NCBI RefSeq assembly: GCF_017161445.1
Contig: NZ_CP071060.1
Span: forward strand, 1,860,001-1,924,000
Origin: Niveibacterium microcysteis
Lineage (GTDB): Bacteria; Pseudomonadota; Gammaproteobacteria; Burkholderiales; Rhodocyclaceae
DNA: 64,000 nucleotides
Direction of reading: 5' to 3'
The notes under the pieces are model-generated. The model saw only the letters and a program-made list of their open reading frames with translations. It searched no databases and was not told where the DNA came from. This document shows, one piece after another, positions 53,572 to 60,324 of the stretch. Within the stretch, counting starts at the first letter, position 1; every line of letters starts with the position of its first letter. The position numbers and the translations under genes are program-made.

Positions 53572-54456
53572 ATGCGCAAACCCGTTGAACTCTCCTATCG
53601 TCGCCGCATCAACCTTGTCATTGCCCATGTTGGCCAGCATCTCGATAACCCTCTGGATGGTGGCGAGCTCGCGAGTGTTGCGTCGATGTCGCGCTTTCAT
53701 TTCCATCGCGTCTTTGCTGCGATGACGGGGCTTACGCCGGCCGAATATGTGTTTCTCGCGCGCATGTCGCGTGCCGTGGAGCGCTTGCGCAAGGGCCGCG
53801 ACCCGATCACCCGGATCGCCCTTGAGGTCGGCTTTGAGGGTGGGCCCGCACTTGCGAAGGCGTTGCGCCGTCATTTCGGCATGACTGCAAGCGAAATCCG
53901 CGGTAGCGCGGTTGATCCGCGACTTGGCCTGGTCGGCGAACGTACCTATCCACGACGAAGAAAGGAACTGCCCATGCTGACGCCTGAGATCACGACCCTG
54001 CCGGAACAACAGGTGCTTTGCGCGACTGAACGCGGACGCGTGAACAACGATATGGGTGTCGCTGCGCGGCGCGCGTTTGCCCGGCTGATGGCCGGTGCGC
54101 AGGCGATGGAAGTGATGCCACGGGTCCAGCGCGCAATCGCGATGGCACCGGACTGCCCACGCGGCCCTGACGACCCGGATCAGCGCTTCATTGCTGGTTA
54201 CGTGATCGAGGGCGAGATGCCGGCGCTGGCCGACGGGCTGCATTGCGAAACGCTGCCCGCAGGGCGCTGGGCCGTGTTCCGCCATGTCGGGCCTTACACC
54301 ACCTTGTGGCAGGCCTGGACCAGCGTGTATCGCGACTGGATACCGCATTCCGGTTGCACGCTGCGCGACGCGATGCCCTGCGAGCACTACGTCAATGATC
54401 CGCGCGAAGTGGCGCCGGAGCAGCTCATCACCGATCTGTACATCCCGATCGAGTGA
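53572..54456 (+). CDS. AraC-family regulator with GyrI-like effector domain
   Basis: 294 residues, ATG 53572. AraC DNA-binding domain first (RRINLVIAHVGQHLDNPLDGGELASVASMSRFHFHRVFAAMTGLTPAEYVFLARMSRAVERL ... IALEVGFEGGPALAKALRRHFGMTASEIR), then a GyrI-like ligand domain (LPEQQVLCATERGRVNNDMG ... LPAGRWAVFRHVGPYTTLWQAWTSVYRDWIP ... CEHYVNDPREVAPEQLITDLYIPIE). Same length and layout as the regulator at 35485 but divergent in sequence; the acidic residue and CEHY of the ligand pocket are kept. Target genes unknown. It is the last backbone gene before the island. Confidence 0.92.
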   Translation: MRKPVELSYRRRINLVIAHVGQHLDNPLDGGELASVASMSRFHFHRVFAAMTGLTPAEYVFLARMSRAVERLRKGRDPITRIALEVGFEGGPALAKALRRHFGMTASEIRGSAVDPRLGLVGERTYPRRRKELPMLTPEITTLPEQQVLCATERGRVNNDMGVAARRAFARLMAGAQAMEVMPRVQRAIAMAPDCPRGPDDPDQRFIAGYVIEGEMPALADGLHCETLPAGRWAVFRHVGPYTTLWQAWTSVYRDWIPHSGCTLRDAMPCEHYVNDPREVAPEQLITDLYIPIE

Positions 54457-54576
54457 GCGGAGTGAACGCCTTTGGCGCGCAGCGCGCCGCTGCGGTGCTG
54501 GGCGGCGCTGACACAGCGATACTTGCGGCGGCCACGCGAAGGCTCACGCCGCAGCGGTGAGGCGGGAACAAATGAA

Positions 54577-54606
54577 AAACCCGCAAGGCTCTCGCCCTGC
54601 GGGTTT
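54577..54606. terminator. Rho-independent-like hairpin after the AraC/GyrI gene
   Basis: AAACCCGCA and TGCGGGTTT pair over nine bases, with an inner GGC/GCC stem and a TCTC loop; A-rich on the left and ending in TTT. It is 120 bases after the stop of the AraC/GyrI gene and may also serve transcripts from the right. Confidence 0.75.
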
Positions 54607-55005
54607 CGGGTGCATCCGGCGAGCGGAGCAGACCGGCTGATTACTCCGGCCGCATTTGCGGCTTGAAGAAAAGCGCTGCAAGTGTCGGATGTAAAACAAG
54701 AAATATAGAAATCTCCGCACGAGATACCCCCAAAAGTACCCCCAGCTTTTTCCGGTGTCCAGCGAATTCCCAATTGACGCTCTGCGTTCGCCGGCGGACG
54801 TAGGGCTCGGTCGCCCGTTGGGGGCGGGGTGCCGCGGAAGGAACCGGGGGACGGGGGCGATAACGCCCCTCTGCTCGCGCCAGGCGGATAAAAAATGCTG
54901 CGACGCAGCAGAGGCGTTGGCCCACGTCGAGTACCGATGCCACCAGTTCGACACGCACTTCACAGCTGTTGCCAGGGGCCACACAGGCAAAAAACACCCC
55001 GAAAC

Positions 55006-55440
55006 CGTGGATTGGCTGAAAAGCGTAGAAAAATCAATAGGTTGAGGTGTTTTGAAGTCGTGGATTGGCCGTGGATGCTCCACGGGTTCGAGAAAAACCC
55101 AATTGAATCAACGGTATGCCAACGGTCTTTTCCACGCTTTCGCCCGTTTTTCCCTCGCAATTCCGTGGATTAAAAATGAGGCAGCGTGGAGAACCCGTGG
55201 ATCGACGTTTTCTCGATTTCCGGCCTTCTTCTTCTCTTTCTCTCTGATTTTTAAAAGAAATAAGAAAGAAAGGGCGGAAATGCACCAAGGCGGTGCCGTG
55301 GAAGAAAACGGGCAAACCGTGGAAGAACGGAGCAATTCCGTGGAGAAACGGAACCAAACCGTGGAAGTGGTAAATCGCGCTCAGGGCGCAGATACGTGGG
55401 TTCAGGCGATCGGCCAGCTGTCAAGCCCCCATTTTCCACG
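55006..55440. repeat. Array of 13 CGTGGA / TCCACG sites with 11- and 21-bp phasing
   Basis: CGTGGA begins at 55006, 55059, 55070, 55164, 55185, 55196, 55297, 55318, 55339 and 55360; TCCACG begins at 55079, 55131 and 55435. Spacings of 11 (twice) and 21 (four times) bases equal one and two helical turns. The 55297-55360 part is a tandem repeat of 21-base units (55295-55378). This is what a replication-iteron or partition-type protein binding array looks like. An alternative is coiled-coil coding DNA for the last four units only. Confidence 0.7.
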
Positions 55441-55639
55441 GGGTTTTCCAATCTGCCTGTACCCCGGCGCGGATACTTTCGTGGCCATCGTCATTGCGCT
55501 CGTGCTTGCAGCCCAAGTAATTGCTGCTGTGCAGCAAAGAGATCCGAGGCGTTCGTCGAGTAAGCAAAGTTGCAGAGCGTCGAACGCACAGGGAGGTTCT
55601 CTATGCGATCCCCCTCGGGCGCTCACCGCGGTGCTATAG
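55280..55639 (+). CDS. Doubtful small membrane protein overlapping the repeat array
   Basis: 119 residues from ATG 55280 (AAAGGGCGGAA before it). Residues 6-35 form heptads with Val/Glu (VEENGQT, VEERSNS, VEKRNQT) that come from the 21-base tandem repeat; later a hydrophobic helix TFVAIVIALVLAAQVIAAV is present. It could be a real coiled-coil membrane protein or an open frame created by the repeats. No family known. Confidence 0.25.
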   Translation: MHQGGAVEENGQTVEERSNSVEKRNQTVEVVNRAQGADTWVQAIGQLSSPHFPRGFPICLYPGADTFVAIVIALVLAAQVIAAVQQRDPRRSSSKQSCRASNAQGGSLCDPPRALTAVL

Positions 55640-55972
55640 GGGCGTTGCTCGGAGCCGTGCCTAATTTTGGGCGCGGTCTGATTGCGAATCGTGTCCAGCA
55701 GTGACCCAATGGCAGGGTGTCAGCGCACTGCTTGGCAGTGATGACTGTCCGTCTCCTCGCAACGGCCAGCGCGGGAGCTGTCATGTCGTCTGGCGTGGAG
55801 AATTCCACGTGCGGGCAGCGCTCTGGTCGCCGACGACACGTCCGCGCCGTTCATAATGGGCAGGCGCCGCGATTTGCTTGAGCCTCTGTGTTTCCATTGG
55901 AGTCCAGTGGTAAGGAACGCTGTGCCATGATGGACACGCTGGCAGCTTAATGAATCCCTAACGCTTACCAAA

Positions 55973-56482
55973 ATGACCATCTCCGCTCGCGAGTTCGCAA
56001 TTGCTGCCCACGGTGATCAAAGGTACGGCGAACGCCCATACGTGTTTCACCTAGATCGGGTTGTTGAGAATCTATCGGAGTTTGGACCGCTTGCCGAAAC
56101 GGTAGGCTATCTGCACGACGTAGTTGAAGACACGGCAGTTACGGTCGCCGAAATCGCGGAGAAGTTTGGTCCATTGGTGGCCGAATGTGTCGCCTTGCTG
56201 ACGGATGAACCCGGGTCAAATCGCAAGGAGCGCAAGGCCAAGACCTACAAGAAACTGGCGACGGTAAGAGGTGTTGCAGAGCTTGCCCTGATCGTCAAGG
56301 TGGCCGATCGGCTGGCCAACGTAAGGGCGTGCATCAATGACGGGAGAGTCGCGCTGTGGGCCGTCTACCGTGATGAACATCCGACATTTCGAGCTGCGGC
56401 TTACCGGCCAGGGCAGTGCAACAGACTATGGCGGCAGCTCGATGATCTGCTTCTGGAGGGGGCCTGTGGCGTCAGGGTCTAG
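55973..56482 (+). CDS. Stand-alone HD alarmone hydrolase (SpoT/Mesh1-like)
   Basis: 169 residues, ATG 55973. The sequence aligns along its length with the hydrolase domain of SpoT/Mesh1: A-H13-GDQRYGERPYVF-H26-LDRV, YL-H48-D49-VVEDT, FGPLVAECVALLTDE, and KVA-D112-RLAN. The metal-binding set H26, H48, D49 and D112 is complete, so it should remove the 3'-pyrophosphate from (p)ppGpp or (pp)pApp. Stand-alone hydrolases act as antitoxins for toxic alarmone synthetases in known pairs. A RelA/SpoT-type synthetase lies 2 kb downstream on the same strand, which makes that role a reasonable inference. Confidence 0.88.
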   Translation: MTISAREFAIAAHGDQRYGERPYVFHLDRVVENLSEFGPLAETVGYLHDVVEDTAVTVAEIAEKFGPLVAECVALLTDEPGSNRKERKAKTYKKLATVRGVAELALIVKVADRLANVRACINDGRVALWAVYRDEHPTFRAAAYRPGQCNRLWRQLDDLLLEGACGVRV

Positions 56483-56569
56483 CGAGCCAGTCAGCGGAGC
56501 GCCAAGCTCCTGCGGAATTTGGTTTCATCCGATGCGCTCCGGCGTTTGTTACCACCAACGTCGCGCGTC

Positions 56570-57565
56570 ATGACCGAAGAAAGCCGATTGCTCAGACAGA
56601 GACTGTTTGCGGGGGGGCTAACGCAACTCGCAAGGCCGTTCGATATCTGCATGTGGCCGGCCGGCAAATGTACCCAACGGGCCATTCGTGCTCACTCTGT
56701 ACAGAACTCGCACGTGCTTGATCGTCTCCATAGGCATGGTCACGTTGTGATGCCGAGGCTTCGCGGGAGTTTTTCCGGTGGGCCGAAGGTGCAGTTCGAA
56801 CAGGTCGGTCGAAACAAAGCGACTACGTTTACGGGGCTGTGTAGTTCGCATGATCATCAGATGTTCTCTCCGATCGAATCCAGGGCGTTCGATGCATCGA
56901 ACGCCCAGCATCTGTTCCTGATTGCATATCGAGCCGTCCTTAAAGAGGCGCATGCCTCCCTGAAGGCGGGCATCGACTCGCAGGCAAACTATCTAAGAGC
57001 TGTAGAAGCGGGTCTGTTCCCCCGTGATGAACCATCCGCTCCGGGAGTTGCTGCAGTCGAGCAAATGGTGGCTGGCTACCTTGTGCACCAAATAAAGGAG
57101 AGGTACGACCAAGCCTTCGTGGCGCGCGAGTGGAGCCGCACCCGACATGCGACTCTCTACCTAAATGTCCCACCTGGTGTGGCAGTTAATTCGTTCTTCA
57201 GCACTGACATCTGGTCTGAAGAGACTGATACTCCTGCAATGGTGAGCCTGAACATTCTTCCTTATCGTGGGCAGACCTTGGCTGTGTTCTCCTCGCTGCC
57301 GGAGCATTCCGAGCAAGTCGAGATGGCATTTGATCGAATATTCTCTTCGAGGGAGGAGTGCCAGCTCCATGAACTATCCAAGCTAGTCCTGAAGAAGTGC
57401 GAGAACATCGTTTTGGCTCCCGCGCTTTATGACACCTTCTGCCGTCGCCAGAAGGAGCAAATAACAACCTATTTTGAAAGAAACGTCGCCGGGCAGAGCT
57501 ATGAGGCGGATGATCCTCAAGTTTTCCTCTTTTCGGCCATTCGGGCGACGTCCTCGTCAATATGA
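56570..57565 (+). CDS. Unknown protein with conserved Cys/His cluster, island cargo
   Basis: 331 residues from ATG 56570 (an upstream in-frame TTG exists; neither has a good ribosome site). Near the N-terminus a C27-x6-C34-x7-H42 group (ICMWPAGKCTQRAIRAH) and a later C91-x2-H94 (GLCSSHDHQMF) suggest a metal-binding or nuclease-like module; the text between (FEQVGRNKATTFTG) looks conserved in style. The rest is helical with no membrane span. The gene contains a G7 tract at 56611-56617. It lies 87 bases after the HD hydrolase gene. Family not recognised. Confidence 0.7.
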   Translation: MTEESRLLRQRLFAGGLTQLARPFDICMWPAGKCTQRAIRAHSVQNSHVLDRLHRHGHVVMPRLRGSFSGGPKVQFEQVGRNKATTFTGLCSSHDHQMFSPIESRAFDASNAQHLFLIAYRAVLKEAHASLKAGIDSQANYLRAVEAGLFPRDEPSAPGVAAVEQMVAGYLVHQIKERYDQAFVAREWSRTRHATLYLNVPPGVAVNSFFSTDIWSEETDTPAMVSLNILPYRGQTLAVFSSLPEHSEQVEMAFDRIFSSREECQLHELSKLVLKKCENIVLAPALYDTFCRRQKEQITTYFERNVAGQSYEADDPQVFLFSAIRATSSSI

Positions 57566-57670
57566 CGCCGTTCCCTTCCATAGAGAGGGAACGGCCTGCG
57601 TCGGCTACCTTCATTCTGGCGAGCTAGTGACGGCGCCGAGCAATTGAAGCGATGAAATCTACTGCGCACC

Positions 57671-58384
57671 ATGTCTCAGTTCAAACTTGAAAAGCGACTC
57701 CCGTCGTGCACCGTCAGCAAAGACCTTCTAAAGGAGCTGGAAACGTACTTGCTCGCCAAGGCGAAAACCCTCTCTGGTGGCGAAGATCTTGAGGATCGAC
57801 ACTTTCGAGTCTGCATTCACGACGATCTCGGCGTTGAGGCAGTCTCAAATGTGGAGAGTGTCCCGGGGCGCCAGTTCTTGGATAGCACCAATCAAGTGAC
57901 TCTAGATCTCGACCTGAGATACGGGAAGCTGGCATTCCCTTTGCAGGTGGAGGTTAGATTCGACAAAGACCGCACGTTCTCCCGGCTCACAGTGTCCTAC
58001 ACCGGCGACGACGCTAGGGCGGTTGTGGCTGGATTGCATGATGGAATTATGCGACTGATCCTTTCTGCAAAGAATGGAAATGTTTTTTTTAATCCGTCGC
58101 CGTTTCTAGAGGGGGCGTTGTGGGGGGGGTGTTCACTCTCGTTGCTTTTGAGTTCGATAGTCGCAAAGGTGATGCCGACCGTTTTCGCTGTTGGCGCTTT
58201 CGTCATCGCTCTCACGTTCATCTATTTGATCGCAGGCAAACGCTTGCGGCCATATACGGCCTTCGATAGCCCAACGACGGATAGAAATTCCAAGCTGGCA
58301 GATTGGTTTGTCTACGGACTTGCGGGGTTCGTTCTCTTCGGCAGTCTTCTGGCTGTCGTGCGAAGGAGCTATTTCGGGTTTTAG
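57671..58384 (+). CDS. Membrane protein with soluble N-domain, beside RelA/SpoT gene
   Basis: 237 residues, ATG 57671. Residues 1-150 are soluble and alternate strands and helices (KDLLKELETYLLAKAKTL, DRHFRVCIHDDLGVEAV, VTLDLDLRYGKLAFPLQVEVRFDK); the C-terminal part has three hydrophobic helices (LSLLLSSIVAKVMPTVFAVGAFVIALTFIYLIAG and WFVYGLAGFVLFGSLLAVV). T8 (58083-58090) and G8 (58122-58129) tracts lie at the junction just before the first helix, so slippage would remove the membrane part. It may be an effector or sensor partner of the downstream synthetase. Family not recognised. Confidence 0.75.
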   Translation: MSQFKLEKRLPSCTVSKDLLKELETYLLAKAKTLSGGEDLEDRHFRVCIHDDLGVEAVSNVESVPGRQFLDSTNQVTLDLDLRYGKLAFPLQVEVRFDKDRTFSRLTVSYTGDDARAVVAGLHDGIMRLILSAKNGNVFFNPSPFLEGALWGGCSLSLLLSSIVAKVMPTVFAVGAFVIALTFIYLIAGKRLRPYTAFDSPTTDRNSKLADWFVYGLAGFVLFGSLLAVVRRSYFGF

Positions 58385-58489
58385 TTACTGGATCAACCGG
58401 ACCGCTTGTCGATTGCGTTCGCAGGCATCCTCTGCGCTTCGAGTTCCGGCGACTTGTCGGCAGGAAGTTTCGTTATTCAAGGAGAGGAC

Positions 58490-59530
58490 GTGGCGTCTCT
58501 AGATTTTGACAAAGAAAAGAGTTCATTTCGTGAATGGTATGACTCAAAGCGCACGGTGCTCGCTCGTGTTGCCAGCCAGCTTGAGAATCTAATCGCAACT
58601 CTGACTTCGAGTTCTGACGATATTGAAGAGCCGATTGTGTCTCATCGCATTAAGGATCGAGAGGAGTGCATCAAGAAATTCGCGCTCAAGTATCAGACCG
58701 GTCTGGAATCGACAAGTACCGAGTATGAAATAAGAGATCATATTACGGACTTGGTGGGGCTTCGGGTTGTGTGCTACTACGAAACCGATATCGCAAGGGT
58801 TGTAAAAGTCCTGCGTGAGAACTTTGAAGTGGTCTGCGAGACAAATAAGAGTGCCGAGTTGGAAGCTCAAGATAATGTCTTTGGCTACAAGGGACACCAC
58901 CTTGATTTGCGTGTAAATGGAGATAGAGCAAATCTCCCCGAGTACGGGGAGTATCTTGGACTGCGTTTTGAGGTGCAGGTTAGGTCGACTATTCAGGATG
59001 CGTGGAGCGTTCTGGACCACAAGATCAAGTACAAGAAGTCAATTCCGCATGAGTTGAAGCGGAAGATAAATGCGCTTGCGGCGCTATTTGAGATTGCTGA
59101 TCGTGAGTTTACAGATATCAAGGAGGTCACGGAGCGGTTCAAGAAAGGCGTTCAGGCCGACATCGGAGTTGCAAGTCAGTCGGCATCAAAACCGCTTGAC
59201 GTCTTCGAATTCTTGGCATTGACTCAGCCTCGCTTTCCCGACTACCAGTTTCAAGGGTTTAAGGCAGATGGCTTTGTGCAGGAGATTAATCGGTGGAGCT
59301 CTAAGCTGGATGTGGCTACGTTCAAAACCGTTCTGGAGACACATATGGCCAAAGTGGACGAGTATGCAAAGTATCAGAAGTCTTCGCATGGCAATGAATT
59401 GAACCCATTCACTAAGCTGCGACATGCCCTCTATCTGCACAATAGAGACGACTTCAAACTTGTGCTTTACGATGTTCAAAGATCAAGCTTTGACAAGTGG
59501 CTCGCCGAAGATGTTGAAGGAAAGAGATAG
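58490..59530 (+). CDS. RelA/SpoT-domain nucleotide pyrophosphokinase
   Basis: 346 residues from GTG 58490, chosen because AAGGAG lies 6 bases upstream. The RelA/SpoT synthetase fold covers about residues 45-215: VSHRIKDREECIKKFALKY (ATP-binding R53/K55), DLVGLRVVCYYETD, the G-loop-like FGYKGHHLDLRV (Y133) and EVQVRSTIQDAWSVLDHKIKYK with catalytic E161 and Q163. These are intact, so transfer of pyrophosphate from ATP to GTP, another nucleotide or tRNA is possible. There is no HD, TGS or ACT domain. Residues 225-346 form an unassigned C-terminal region. Flanked by two membrane proteins; a toxic alarmone synthetase or second-messenger enzyme of a defence system is the favoured reading. Confidence 0.9.
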   Translation: MASLDFDKEKSSFREWYDSKRTVLARVASQLENLIATLTSSSDDIEEPIVSHRIKDREECIKKFALKYQTGLESTSTEYEIRDHITDLVGLRVVCYYETDIARVVKVLRENFEVVCETNKSAELEAQDNVFGYKGHHLDLRVNGDRANLPEYGEYLGLRFEVQVRSTIQDAWSVLDHKIKYKKSIPHELKRKINALAALFEIADREFTDIKEVTERFKKGVQADIGVASQSASKPLDVFEFLALTQPRFPDYQFQGFKADGFVQEINRWSSKLDVATFKTVLETHMAKVDEYAKYQKSSHGNELNPFTKLRHALYLHNRDDFKLVLYDVQRSSFDKWLAEDVEGKR

Positions 59531-59603
59531 GGGTTGGCCGATTCCGCGCAGAGCCGCGCGTGTTTTCGTGGGGTTGTATCCACTGTTATGTGCAGAGATT
59601 TCA

Positions 59604-60116
59604 ATGGCGACCGAGCGTAGCGACAAGCTTCATTCTGATTGGCGTGCTTCCACAGAGAAGTTCGACTACTTTGTCCTTGGGGTGGTTGGGGCACTCTGTG
59701 CATTCGTTGGGCAAAGCTATAAGCCCGGCAGGCTTGGGTTTAATCCAGCGGCGCTCGAGCTTATAGCTCTTCTAGTTCTTGTGTTCTCTGTTGTTGCCGG
59801 CTTTCGGCGCATTGAACAGACGCTGATCATTACAGCTCTCAACAGCCGAGAACTTCATGCACTCGAGGCTAGAGGTGGCATGGCAAAAAATATGCAAAAC
59901 GGCAGCACTCTAGTCAATGAGGCTACTGGGCAGTTCTTTACTCCTGAGCAGGCAATACGGCGCTTCGAAGAGCTTACTCATATAGTGAAAGCTGTCCAGC
60001 CACCCTTGGAGAAGGCGAAGACAGCCGCTTGGCAGTACTACAGAGCTAGAAACGCTCTTGCTCTGTGTGGTTTCCTACTCCTCTTGGCCGCCCGCGTTTG
60101 GTCAGCGTATTCGTGA
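59604..60116 (+). CDS. Small multi-helix membrane protein after RelA/SpoT gene
   Basis: 170 residues from ATG 59604 (AGAG upstream; longer frame open but unlikely). Two close N-terminal helices (FVLGVVGALCAFVGQ and ALELIALLVLVFSVVAGF), a cytosolic helical middle (IEQTLIITALNSRELHALEARGGMAKNM ... EQAIRRFEELTHIVKAVQ) and a C-terminal helix (ALALCGFLLLLAARVW). This two-helix-plus-soluble layout is like effector membrane proteins of nucleotide-based conflict systems, though I do not recognise the exact family. It starts 73 bases after the synthetase gene and is probably in its operon. Confidence 0.72.
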   Translation: MATERSDKLHSDWRASTEKFDYFVLGVVGALCAFVGQSYKPGRLGFNPAALELIALLVLVFSVVAGFRRIEQTLIITALNSRELHALEARGGMAKNMQNGSTLVNEATGQFFTPEQAIRRFEELTHIVKAVQPPLEKAKTAAWQYYRARNALALCGFLLLLAARVWSAYS

Positions 60117-60324
60117 TAAGTTTTGCGTTTGGGGCGATTTGACGCTCTCGGACGGACTCGCTGTCCCGGTTGCTGTTGTGCGCAGAGGTTCGAACGTGCT
60201 GAGTGCGGGCACGGCTTGGAGGATCCGGGGCGCGGCAGTCTTGGACGCAGGCCTTGCTTACCCGGCGACGGTCTTAGGGTCAAACCTTGTTTGCATCCGG
60301 CGCTGGTTCTCCAACCGACCGTCC

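Larger units (their letters stand above)
54607..55972. other. Gene-poor left end of the putative island
   Basis: No confident gene in about 1.37 kb. It holds two direct TACCCCC copies 12 bases apart (54725-54731 and 54737-54743), the CGTGGA/TCCACG array (55006-55440), a purine-rich stretch near 55250-55280, and an inverted CGTGGA-GAAT-TCCACG at 55794-55809. Base composition is visibly more AT-rich than the flanking backbone. Open frames here are short and conflicting. Confidence 0.6.

Noticed and set aside
54544..55083. Minus-strand open frame as a phage integrase remnant
   Set aside because: No catalytic Arg/His/Tyr block of tyrosine recombinases is visible; only the GGGGGTA repeats are suggestive.
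55295..55378. Tandem 21-base repeats as a CRISPR array
   Set aside because: The units are directly adjacent with no spacers, are imperfect, and no cas gene is near. Iteron-like binding sites or coiled-coil coding explain them better.
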